Under the pieces are notes generated by a model. That model was not told where the DNA came from. It was given only the letters and a program-made list of their open reading frames with translations, and did no database searches. Positions 33,236 through 39,828 of a stretch of DNA of 64,000 bases are shown one piece after another. Source of the DNA: Pelagibacterium nitratireducens. Lineage in GTDB: Bacteria > Pseudomonadota > Alphaproteobacteria > Rhizobiales > Devosiaceae. The stretch is taken from positions 2,026,501-2,090,500 of the forward strand of contig NZ_CP146275.1 in NCBI RefSeq assembly GCF_037044555.1, given 5' to 3'. Position numbers and translations under genes: made by a program. Positions within the stretch are counted from its first letter, which is position 1, and every line of letters begins with the position of its first letter.

Positions 33236-34794
33236 GCCGCCCCTCCCCGTTCTGCATTGAGTTTGGTCATATTCTGCCGCGCCGCTGCCCGCTGGCGTTC
33301 TGGATCGGACAGGCCAAGCCGCTTGGCGCGCATCTTCACGGCGCTGCGGCCGAGGCCCGTCAGAGCCATCAATTCAGTGATTGAAGCATCGCGGGCATAG
33401 CCCTCGGTGATGATGGCGTTGATATCGGTGGGGCCGGAGGCGGATATGGGAGCTTCCGCCTCCGGCGAGGCGCTTTCATCGGCGGGGCGCGCTTCGATCC
33501 CCGAGGAGGAGCCGTCATGCACGGCTTCCGATTCCGTGTCGGGGGCTTCGAGCCCCCATGCATCCCAGCCCGGCCGGGCAGCGCGGGCATTGAGTTCGAT
33601 CTTGGGCAGATTCGGGAAATAGGCTTCGATCAGCTCGGCAAAACGCGCCGGTTTTTCCGAATGACGCAGGGCGGGATGATCGATGACCGAAGGAAACTGT
33701 TCGCCCATGGCCGGGGCCACCACCTTGCCGCGCGTGCCGACCAGGAGCAATTCGTGGCCGTTGCGGAACCAGTAGCCTGTGCCGAGCATCAGACCGTCGT
33801 CCCCAGCCTTGCGCCAGATGGTGTGGGATTTGTAGGCAAAGCCCCAGGACGCCATGACGTCGAGCGCCTGGGGCAGCATGGGGGCTGTAGCCCACAAGAA
33901 CAGCACGCAGTCATCGGCGGCGATCGCCGCGACCTCGCGCGCCTTTATGTCGGCCAGCTCCGAGGTCGGATAGTGATTGTCCGCCGCCCGGTCCAAGCCG
34001 GTTTCCCGACTGTAGGGCTCGAACTTCCATTCGGGGTCGGCATAGATCACGCCATAGCGCTTATCGGGTAGCGCCCGCTGGCGCCCGGCCAATTCGGCCT
34101 CGCGAACCTCGCGGCGCTGCTTTTTCTCGGCAGTCTTTTTCGCCTTGTCTTCCCTGATGATCGCATAGAGCGCGGCAGGATCGGCCGAGCGGATCAGCTC
34201 TTTCTGCTGGTCCTTGGGCAGTCCCGCCAACCCCTCGGCTTTCGAGACGGCGATTTCGCCGCGCTCGACGGCCGCCACCAGTTCATCATCGCCCTGCTCG
34301 ATCACCTTACGGGCCGAGCGCACCGAGCGCTCGGAAACGTGCATGGTCTCGGCGGCTTCGACCTGGGTGACTCCGTGTGTAGCGGGAATCGCCTCACCGC
34401 CCTGTTCCACGTAAGAAGAATCCGGCAAATCTGCCGGTTTTTTCCAGAGCGATGGCCGACCGGGTTCCAGCGTGGCCAGTTTGGCGGCCACCATGGCGCG
34501 CTGGCTTTCCGAAAGGTGACGCCGGTGCAAATTCTTCGACAGCACCCAGACCAGAGGATCCTTCGGCGCTGCACGGGTGAAGGAGAGGTGGTCGAAATCG
34601 ATTGTGTCGCGGAACCGGTCGAACCGGTTGAGGGCAACCAGCGCCCGATACCGGTTGCGCCCGTCGAGAATTTTCCCCTCGCGCAGGACGATCTTTTCCT
34701 GCAAGCCATGCTCGTTGATATCGGCAACAAGCCGGGAGAAATCCTCGCCCTCGATCAGCGGAAACAGATTGGCGATCGGGTGATATTCGAGCAT
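33232..34794 (-). CDS. ParB-like / MT-A70 adenine methyltransferase fusion
   Basis: 520 residues from the ATG at 34794, 9 bp after GGAGG. Order seen: ParB-like domain, residues about 5-110 (IVLREGKILDGRNRYRALVA); helix-turn-helix near 141-166 (VTQVEAAETMHVSERSVRSA); MT-A70 domain about 245-410 with YGVIYADPEWKFEPYS and a later LFLWATAPMLPQALDVM; and a second HTH near 473-497 (ITELMALTGLGRSAVKMRA). The catalytic DPPW motif is DPEW here (residues 253-256 from this start). It probably methylates adenine in phage DNA as anti-restriction. First gene of a three-gene coupled cassette. Confidence 0.88.
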   Translation of the reverse strand: MLEYHPIANLFPLIEGEDFSRLVADINEHGLQEKIVLREGKILDGRNRYRALVALNRFDRFRDTIDFDHLSFTRAAPKDPLVWVLSKNLHRRHLSESQRAMVAAKLATLEPGRPSLWKKPADLPDSSYVEQGGEAIPATHGVTQVEAAETMHVSERSVRSARKVIEQGDDELVAAVERGEIAVSKAEGLAGLPKDQQKELIRSADPAALYAIIREDKAKKTAEKKQRREVREAELAGRQRALPDKRYGVIYADPEWKFEPYSRETGLDRAADNHYPTSELADIKAREVAAIAADDCVLFLWATAPMLPQALDVMASWGFAYKSHTIWRKAGDDGLMLGTGYWFRNGHELLLVGTRGKVVAPAMGEQFPSVIDHPALRHSEKPARFAELIEAYFPNLPKIELNARAARPGWDAWGLEAPDTESEAVHDGSSSGIEARPADESASPEAEAPISASGPTDINAIITEGYARDASITELMALTGLGRSAVKMRAKRLGLSDPERQRAAARQNMTKLNAERGGAA

Positions 34795-34880
34795 CACGCG
34801 AGCCCTCCGGCGAGTTCCCCGTACGATGCCGTTGACAGTCTCCGGAGCCGCCCTACAATTTGAACAGTCGAATGGGGGCG

Positions 34881-35831
34881 ATGATGAAGAAACGGCCAGT
34901 GCCAGACGCCGACCGGCTGGAGCGGATGCGGCGCAACATCCGCTCTATGCCTGCAGAGAGTCCGGGCAGAATACGACGGCTTTTCAGATGGATACGTAGT
35001 CCTGGCGGTCGCGATACGATTGCCGTCTTGGAATTGGTGGGCTTCCCCTTTGTCGCAATTACCCTTGTCCTGACCCTGCTCCAGTCGTTCGCGACCAATG
35101 AATCGTTGGCCGAGCAGCGCCGATTGGGCGGATATCAGATCCTTGCAAGTGATGGGGTGTCCACCGACGGCATTGCTCACGCCATAACCGCCGTAGCGGA
35201 GCCCGGGCTCGCGATCTATGACATTGAGTTTCCCTGCTTTATTGAACCACAGCAGATGGAAGCGGAACGAACATGTGGCAGCGTACTCAACTGGACGCTG
35301 GCGGGTGAAGGCCTCTCGCACGTCGCAATATATGGCTCTCGGCTCTGGGGAGCAGATTTTATGGCCGCCGCTATCGATCGCGTGATCTTTCGCGGTGTGG
35401 ATTTCTCGGACTCGGCGCTTCGTGAAGGTGCTTTCACTAACAATGCCGTCTTTTCCTCCGACATGCGGCGTTTCAACTTCGAGAATGTTGATCTCGAGGG
35501 ATCGTACTTCCTTGATGTCGACATGCGGGATGCGGCCTTTGAATCGGGAGCCTTTGGCAGTTTCACGATCGAAAACAGCGACATGTCCGGTGCATCGATC
35601 TGGGGTGGCAGCTTCGAAGAGCTTACCTTGCGCAATGTCGATCTGAGCGGGCTCAAATTCTGCCTCCTTTCGACTTGCGAAATTGATTTTGGCGCCATCA
35701 AACTTGACAAGGTTTATTACCGAGATGGCAGTCCTCCAGTGGGACTGGAAAACACGCCCATTGATCCCTCGGAAATTTATGTCTGCCCGCCGTTCACGTT
35801 TGACTTCGGTCCCGGCTGCAAAGCGGGGTAG
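34881..35831 (+). CDS. Membrane-anchored pentapeptide-repeat protein
   Basis: 316 residues from the ATG at 34881; GGGGG lies just upstream and in-frame ATGs at 34872 and 34884 are alternatives. A basic cytosolic N-terminus (about 35 residues) precedes a transmembrane span around LELVGFPFVAITLVLTLLQS. The C-terminal half is a pentapeptide-repeat solenoid with A/C-D/N-L/F-type units (ADFMAAAIDRVIFRGVDFSD, then FNFENVDLEGSYFLDVDMRD, SDMSGASIWGGSFEEL, VDLSGLKF). It is on the plus strand inside the minus early operon. Such proteins act as scaffolds or gyrase mimics; a lysogen immunity role is plausible. Confidence 0.8.
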   Translation: MMKKRPVPDADRLERMRRNIRSMPAESPGRIRRLFRWIRSPGGRDTIAVLELVGFPFVAITLVLTLLQSFATNESLAEQRRLGGYQILASDGVSTDGIAHAITAVAEPGLAIYDIEFPCFIEPQQMEAERTCGSVLNWTLAGEGLSHVAIYGSRLWGADFMAAAIDRVIFRGVDFSDSALREGAFTNNAVFSSDMRRFNFENVDLEGSYFLDVDMRDAAFESGAFGSFTIENSDMSGASIWGGSFEELTLRNVDLSGLKFCLLSTCEIDFGAIKLDKVYYRDGSPPVGLENTPIDPSEIYVCPPFTFDFGPGCKAG

Positions 35832-35842
35832 GTTCCCGGTCA

Positions 35843-36082
35843 TCAGAACTCCCCCAGCGTGCGCGTGACGCGATTGGTCAGGTTTGTATGTCCATCGATG
35901 CGCATGCCTTCGGTTTCGAACGCTTCGATGGCGCGCTTGACGCGCTGTACTTGGTCGGCCGGCAGGGTCAAAACCCCGCTCATGCCGAGATCGATTTCTA
36001 ACTCGTGCAATCCGGACGGCTCGAACTTGCCCCGGGCAAGCATGGGGTTGGGATTGGCGCGCAACGGGACCTGGCGGTTCAT
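35843..36082 (-). CDS. Small hypothetical early protein
   Basis: 79 residues; ATG at 36082 overlaps the CII-like stop (ATGA), so it is translated with it. Sequence includes KFEPSGLHELEIDLGMSGVL and a helical VQRVKRAIEAFETEGMRID. No family is recognised. Confidence 0.62.
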   Translation of the reverse strand: MNRQVPLRANPNPMLARGKFEPSGLHELEIDLGMSGVLTLPADQVQRVKRAIEAFETEGMRIDGHTNLTNRVTRTLGEF

Positions 36083-36570
36083 GGCAAATCCTCGCTTTCG
36101 GCCATCTGGGCCACTTCGCGGCGCATCTTGACCAGTTTGGTAATCAGCTCTGAAAACTGCGGATCGAGTTTGCGGGCTTCCTCCGCATCAATCGTGCCAT
36201 CGGCCCGGGCCTCACCCAGCTCCGTCAGCATTTGCCCGAAACTCTGGACAGTGCGCGCCGTGATGACGTCGATCCGCGCCGACGATCCGGCGACGGCCGG
36301 CAGCGGGATCAGAACGTGATCGGCCAGCTCGGCAAGTTTGCGGGTGACGGTCTGCTGGCCGCATTCGGCTTCAAGGTCCGCCACAACGTCCATTGGGGCG
36401 AACACGTCGACGAAATCGGGCTGGGTGGAGCCGTAGCGATCGATCTGCTGATGGGAAACGCGGGTGATCCGCTCTGCGGCGCGCGTGCCGCCTACCAGTT
36501 GCACGAGGGCGCGGAACGCCGCCTTGAGCGCGTCATAGTCGCGCTTGGGAAGGTGACGGGCCGAGCTCAT
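36079..36570 (-). CDS. CII-like phage regulatory protein (CP76-type)
   Basis: 163 residues from the ATG at 36570, with AGGTGG five bases upstream. The N-terminal region (DALKAAFRALVQLVGGTRAA, then ITRVSHQQIDRYGSTQPDF) holds a helix-turn-helix-like segment and the rest is helical (VIPLPAV-type linker, then FGQMLTELGEARADGTIDAE). This resembles the CII/CP76 regulators of P2/186-like phages, placed in the early operon. It may activate the repressor or integrase, but family identity is moderate and no target site was found. Confidence 0.55.
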   Translation of the reverse strand: MSSARHLPKRDYDALKAAFRALVQLVGGTRAAERITRVSHQQIDRYGSTQPDFVDVFAPMDVVADLEAECGQQTVTRKLAELADHVLIPLPAVAGSSARIDVITARTVQSFGQMLTELGEARADGTIDAEEARKLDPQFSELITKLVKMRREVAQMAESEDLP

Positions 36571-36706
36571 GGTGCCACCTGCCCTGCGCCGCCACCATGA
36601 CGGCCGCTGTTTTGACCTGTTTGGTGCTGCGATCTCAAACCAACGATCATTGGACACCGGTCCTGATGAGCGCTTTGATGGCGCTTTTTGCCATGGAGAT
36701 GAAACG

Positions 36707-37093
36707 ATGAAGGGTATTCCGAGGCGCGGGCCGAACCCCATGGAGCCGCTCAACCGCGCCATCATCGACAGCGCGCGCGCCCAAGCCCTGTTCAACGTCG
36801 CTTTGTGGCTGGCGCTCAACGCCGCCGACACACCCGAACGCCGCATGAGTGTCCTTGGCCTGCTCGACGGCATTGCCACCGGTCCCCGCACCTGGGACCC
36901 CTTCCCGATCGATTACGACCCAGCCACTGGTGATCCAGCGCCCGCCGATCTTGCGCATGAGTGGAAATTTGCCGCGCCGCCGGCCGACCGCATTCCACTT
37001 AACGCCTTGGCCCGCAGCGCCATCACCGAGGACATAAAGGCGCTTCGCGAGTTTATCGCGAACCCGCCGCCAGAATGGGATGATGAGGCATGA
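36707..37093 (+). CDS. Hypothetical protein convergent with the cro-like gene
   Basis: 128 residues from the ATG at 36707, which has GGAGA eight bases upstream. It is proline/alanine-rich with an acidic end (ALREFIANPPPEWDDEA) and a helical N-terminus (RAIIDSARAQALFNVALWLA). The antisense reading is not protein-like. It reads rightward and ends 6 bp before the end of the cro-like gene, against the flow of the early operon. No family is recognised. The 136 bp upstream (36571-36706) hold no clear promoter. Confidence 0.55.
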   Translation: MKGIPRRGPNPMEPLNRAIIDSARAQALFNVALWLALNAADTPERRMSVLGLLDGIATGPRTWDPFPIDYDPATGDPAPADLAHEWKFAAPPADRIPLNALARSAITEDIKALREFIANPPPEWDDEA

Positions 37094-37098
37094 ACGGG

Positions 37099-37347
37099 TC
37101 ATTGGGCGACCTGCTGGGAAAGCGGCCGATCGAAATATCCTGGCCAATCGGTATCGGCGGGCCAGTTCTCGGACAGCCAAATCAGGAGCGAATCGAGCAG
37201 CCGAACCGTGATCGACGCCTTGCCATCGGCGACACGTGCGATGCGACGCTGATCACGAAACACCTGATAGCTCACCTGTTCGCGGGTCATTCCGGACCGG
37301 GCACAAAATTGATCAACGATGGCGAGGAGGCGTTCGGTGTAGGTCAT
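37099..37347 (-). CDS. Cro-like helix-turn-helix protein
   Basis: 82 residues starting MTYTERLLAIVD at 37347. A lambda-repressor-type HTH is likely in SGMTREQVSYQVFRDQRRIA, followed by a helix RLLDSLLIWLSENW. It is divergent from the CI-type repressor across an 85-bp control region, the standard cro-cI layout. It would repress the repressor gene and open the early minus operon. A TTGACA -35 box (37383-37378) precedes it on the minus strand, but its -10 is poor. Confidence 0.72.
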   Translation of the reverse strand: MTYTERLLAIVDQFCARSGMTREQVSYQVFRDQRRIARVADGKASITVRLLDSLLIWLSENWPADTDWPGYFDRPLSQQVAQ

Positions 37348-37361
37348 GGCGCAACAGTTCA

Positions 37362-37373
37362 TGTATTTTTACA
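37362..37373. promoter_or_regulatory. Repressor operator TGTATTTTTACA next to cro
   Basis: TGTA-TTTT-TACA, extended by CA/TG to 16 bp (37360-37375) with perfect arms. It sits 15 bp upstream of the cro-like start, over where its promoter should lie. It is one of four TGTA-N4-TACA copies around the repressor gene. Confidence 0.72.
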
Positions 37374-37417
37374 TGACTGTCAAGCGTCTTTACACGACCA
37401 ATTTGCGTACCGATGCG

Positions 37418-37429
37418 TGTAAAGTTACA
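37418..37429. promoter_or_regulatory. Operator TGTAAAGTTACA at the repressor start
   Basis: TGTA-AAGT-TACA, perfect arms extended to GTGTAA/TTACAC (37417-37430). It ends 3 bp before the repressor ATG and contains a possible -10 (TAAAGT, 37420-37425), which would place transcription start at or near the ATG. A half site TTTACACG lies at 37389-37396. Fits autoregulation. Confidence 0.62.
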
Positions 37430-37432
37430 CAC

Positions 37433-38146
37433 ATGGAAGATAAAGCCCGGGAATTGCTGATCGAACGCATCCAGGAGCGCTGCCGCGCACTGGGGATAAC
37501 GATCAATGCCGCATCCGAACGGGCGGGATCACCTTCCATGATTCCGAACATTGTTTATGGCCGGTCAAAGCACCCGCGCATGGACACGCTGCAGCGGATC
37601 GCCGAAGCACTCGAAACCACGACGTCATACCTTTCCGGGTTGACTGAAAGCCCGGCACCCGATCAGGAGGCTGAATTCAGCATCGCCGGTGTTCCGCTGC
37701 CCAACCGCGCGGACCTCAACGACAATCTACCCGTCCTCGGAACGGCAGCCGGTTCGTTGATCGAAACCGCCGACGGCCATGCATTCGAGGGCTTCGAGAT
37801 CGAAAGCCGTGTTGTGCAATATGTCCGCCGGCCGCCAGCTCTAAAGGATATGCCCGAGGCATATTCCATTTTCGTTGACGGCGATTCCATGTACCCGATG
37901 CACCCGGCCGGCGAACTGCGCTTCGTCAATCCGCACCTTGCCGTTTCGCCCGGTGACAGCGTCATCGTCCAGACGCGCACATGGGAAGACAAGCCGGGAC
38001 AGGCCTACATCAAGACCTACCGCCGACGGGCCGGCGGCTACCTCATGCTCGAGCAGCTAAACCCTTTCGCGACCATCTCGATTCCGCAGCAGTACGTTCT
38101 GACTGTGCATAAGGTGATGACCGTCAACGAGTTGTTCGGCCTGTAG
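37433..38146 (+). CDS. CI/LexA-type phage repressor (HTH + S24 peptidase)
   Basis: 237 residues from the ATG at 37433. Residues about 8-70 form an HTH-XRE domain (LGITINAASERAGSPSMIP, then PRMDTLQRIAEALETTTSYL). The C-terminal half is an S24 self-cleaving domain: probable cleavage at Ala106-Gly107 in VLGTAAGSLI, nucleophile S152 in VDGDSMYPMHPAGE, and base K194 in QAYIKTYRR. It maintains lysogeny and is inactivated through RecA after DNA damage. No Shine-Dalgarno precedes the ATG, suggesting a leaderless mRNA as for lambda cI. TGTA-N4-TACA operators flank it on both sides. Confidence 0.9.
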   Translation: MEDKARELLIERIQERCRALGITINAASERAGSPSMIPNIVYGRSKHPRMDTLQRIAEALETTTSYLSGLTESPAPDQEAEFSIAGVPLPNRADLNDNLPVLGTAAGSLIETADGHAFEGFEIESRVVQYVRRPPALKDMPEAYSIFVDGDSMYPMHPAGELRFVNPHLAVSPGDSVIVQTRTWEDKPGQAYIKTYRRRAGGYLMLEQLNPFATISIPQQYVLTVHKVMTVNELFGL

Positions 38147-38153
38147 CGCTGTT

Positions 38154-38165
38154 TGTATTTTTACA
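38154..38165. promoter_or_regulatory. Operator TGTATTTTTACA downstream of the repressor
   Basis: An exact second copy of the site next to cro, located 8 bp after the repressor stop codon and 11 bp before the -35 of the right operon promoter. It pairs with the next copy (38183-38194) in opposite orientation, 29 bp apart centre to centre. Confidence 0.75.
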
Positions 38166-38175
38166 TGATCATGTA

Positions 38176-38204
38176 TTGACCGTGTAAAAATACAAGACTA
38201 TCGT
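38176..38204 (+). promoter_or_regulatory. Right-operon promoter with embedded operator
   Basis: TTGACC (38176-38181), a 17-bp spacer and TATCGT (38199-38204) form a reasonable sigma-70 promoter. The operator TGTAAAAATACA (38183-38194) lies wholly in the spacer, so a bound repressor would block it. It faces the chain of genes from 38233 to the integrase. Confidence 0.72.
38183..38194. promoter_or_regulatory. Operator TGTAAAAATACA inside the right promoter
   Basis: The exact reverse complement of the sites at 37362 and 38154. It lies between the -35 and -10 boxes described at 38176-38204. Confidence 0.75.
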
Positions 38205-38205
38205 C

Positions 38206-38227
38206 CCTCCAGTTTCACCACTGGAGG
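38206..38227 (+). promoter_or_regulatory. Hairpin sequestering the ribosome binding site of the first right-operon gene
   Basis: CCTCCAGT (38206-38213) pairs perfectly with ACTGGAGG (38220-38227) across a 6-nt loop. The 3' arm contains GGAGG, the only Shine-Dalgarno for the ATG at 38233. Translation of the first gene would be low unless the hairpin is opened or transcription starts inside it. Confidence 0.6.
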
Positions 38228-38232
38228 CAGAC

Positions 38233-38652
38233 ATGCTGCACACCCAACAGGCCGGCCCCGTCCAGCCCATTCCCAAACCCTCACTTCCTGTCGCCGAACG
38301 CATCGCGGCGATCATGATCGACCTGCAGGCCGAGGGCGCGGCTACCGAAAAACGCATCCTCGAGCGCATGGCGCAGGAGGGTCTGACCGAATTCGATCTG
38401 GCCATGTATGGGGCGCAGGCCGGCGGCATCGCCAATGAGCGCTTTATGCGCCGTGAGGATCACTCGGCCGCCAAACGCGCCAATCGCATCAAGGAAGCCG
38501 CGCGCCTGATCGGGCACCTCGTGCCTTCGACACAGGAAATCTGCGCCGCCCTGCAATCGCGCAGCTTCACCAAGCCCGAACTCGAAGACATCCTCCCCGA
38601 GGCCATCGCCTCGGCCGCCGACGCCTTCGCACACGCTGGCGGTGCCCAATGA
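38233..38652 (+). CDS. First gene of the right operon; hypothetical protein
   Basis: 139 residues. The N-terminus is proline-rich and the middle helical (AERIAAIMIDLQAEGAATEK, then RANRIKEAARLIGHLVPSTQ). A winged-helix-like spacing of helices is possible but no known family is recognised. GGAGG lies five bases before the ATG but inside a stable hairpin. It overlaps the next gene by 4 bp (ATGA). Being the first gene behind an operator-controlled promoter, it may be regulatory. Confidence 0.68.
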   Translation: MLHTQQAGPVQPIPKPSLPVAERIAAIMIDLQAEGAATEKRILERMAQEGLTEFDLAMYGAQAGGIANERFMRREDHSAAKRANRIKEAARLIGHLVPSTQEICAALQSRSFTKPELEDILPEAIASAADAFAHAGGAQ

Positions 38653-38837
38653 GCCGCATTCTCACCATCCACCTGCCCGACGACACCGAAGCGCGCATGG
38701 AAGCCATCGCGCGCGAGCTCGGCCGCAATATTTCCGAACTGGCCGAATGCGCCGTCGCGGAAAGCGCGCTCGATTATTTCCGGGGCCGTCCGACCGATCA
38801 GGATCCTGCCCGCCAGCGCAAGAGCGTGGCGGCATGA
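38649..38837 (+). CDS. Ribbon-helix-helix (CopG/Arc-like) DNA-binding protein
   Basis: 62 residues. The RHH fold is seen as a strand RILTIHLPDDTEARM followed by EAIARELGRNISELAECAVA, then a short helical tail (ALDYFRG). Such proteins bind DNA as dimers and often act as antitoxins or phage regulators. No toxin-like gene follows directly. It overlaps both neighbours by ATGA. Confidence 0.7.
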   Translation: MSRILTIHLPDDTEARMEAIARELGRNISELAECAVAESALDYFRGRPTDQDPARQRKSVAA

Positions 38838-38920
38838 TCGAACTTCTCCAGACCGCAGCGCTCGCCATCGCCATCGTGGGCTTTGTCTGGGCCTGCGCCA
38901 TCGAAGGATTCCGCCCATGA
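38834..38920 (+). CDS. 28-residue transmembrane microprotein
   Basis: ATG at 38834 overlaps the RHH stop (ATGA) and its own TGA (38918-38920) overlaps the next ATG (ATGA), so it is locked in a translational chain. The product has one hydrophobic span (LLQTAALAIAIVGFVWACAI) and a short tail EGFRP. Overlapped starts and stops on both sides are strong evidence that it is translated. It could be a membrane anchor, a small toxin or an inhibitor; nothing identifies which. Confidence 0.6.
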   Translation: MIELLQTAALAIAIVGFVWACAIEGFRP

Positions 38921-39141
38921 AGCGCCAGTCCCAACCCGTGCGCGGCACTATCCAGCGCAACCGGCCGGTATTTTTCGGCTGCGACGAAATCAACGATCCG
39001 GTGACCGGGCATGTCCGCTTTTCGCGGCCGCTGCGATCACCGGGCAGCGCGACACCGCATTTCCGCGTGGCCGTCGAATTATCCGATGGGAGGGCCGCAA
39101 TTGGCTATTGGACGCCCGGTCGTCCTGTCGAGCTCACGTGA
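38917..39141 (+). CDS. Small basic hypothetical protein
   Basis: 74 residues, basic N-terminus (MKRQSQPVRGTIQRNRPVF), then a beta-type segment with ATPHFRVAVELSDGRAAIGY. It overlaps the microprotein by 4 bp. No family is recognised. Confidence 0.58.
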   Translation: MKRQSQPVRGTIQRNRPVFFGCDEINDPVTGHVRFSRPLRSPGSATPHFRVAVELSDGRAAIGYWTPGRPVELT

Positions 39142-39151
39142 GGGCCTGACC

Positions 39152-39328
39152 ATGGATCAGCCCCTCACCACCTTCCGCGTCCATCTCTCGGCCCAGCGCG
39201 GCACCGCCATGGTGCCGGTCACCGTCGATGTCACCGCAAAATCGCCCAAAGAGGCCCAGGCGCGCGCCAAGGCCCAGCCGGGCAATGAGGATGCCATCGT
39301 TCTCAAAACCAAGCAGGTGCGCTCATGA
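39152..39328 (+). CDS. Small hypothetical protein (58 residues)
   Basis: Starts at the ATG at 39152; a longer upstream reading lacks coding character. The text TTFRVHLSAQRGTAMVPVTV and VTAKSPKEAQARAKAQ suggests a two-strand, one-helix mini-domain. It overlaps the next gene by 4 bp (ATGA). Unknown function. Confidence 0.6.
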   Translation: MDQPLTTFRVHLSAQRGTAMVPVTVDVTAKSPKEAQARAKAQPGNEDAIVLKTKQVRS

Positions 39329-39828
39329 GCATCGTTCTCACCAATCAATGCTGCCCGTTCGACTGGGCGGACGAAGGCGTGCCCGAGCTTGGCACTTCGC
39401 CGTCCGATTTCATCGTGGAGCGCGACGGCATGCCTTACCTCGTCATGCTGGAGGATCGCGAAATGTTCCTCGACGGCACGCTGACGCCGGAGACCTGGCA
39501 CATCGAGCCGCGTCCCCTCGCCATCGGCGACGAGATCGGCTTCGGCTATACTGAGAGTTTCGGCCATTTCCAGTATCTGCTCACTCCTGGGCCTGATGGT
39601 CTCGGGGTAAAGGTTCTGGGCGATTACCCGCCCCACGCCAATTTGTTTGGCAGTCCGTCCGACCTCATCATTGAGGGGACACCCGAGGAAGCGGGCCGCG
39701 AAATGGCCGAGAGCGGCGATTTCATCTCCACCATGGCCATCTGGTACTGGTCTGACGAGGTCACCTATGTCGTCACGGTCGACCCTGCCGGTTCCTTTGG
39801 CTTTGCGCGGAAGGGGCCGGTGCAATGA
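39325..39828 (+). CDS. Hypothetical phage protein of the right operon
   Basis: 167 residues, acidic (many Asp/Glu), with a cysteine pair (NQCCPFDW) and aromatic-rich stretches such as MAIWYWSDEVTYVVTVD near the end. No known domain is recognised. Overlaps both neighbours by ATGA. Its place before a nucleotidase-like gene suggests an accessory role, which is inference. Confidence 0.62.
   Translation: MSIVLTNQCCPFDWADEGVPELGTSPSDFIVERDGMPYLVMLEDREMFLDGTLTPETWHIEPRPLAIGDEIGFGYTESFGHFQYLLTPGPDGLGVKVLGDYPPHANLFGSPSDLIIEGTPEEAGREMAESGDFISTMAIWYWSDEVTYVVTVDPAGSFGFARKGPVQ

Noticed and set aside
37346-37432. N-terminal extension of the repressor (29 extra codons)
   Set aside because: It would cross both operators and the control region, lacks a Shine-Dalgarno, and the extra residues do not look like an HTH leader. 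The ATG at 37433 fits a leaderless start.
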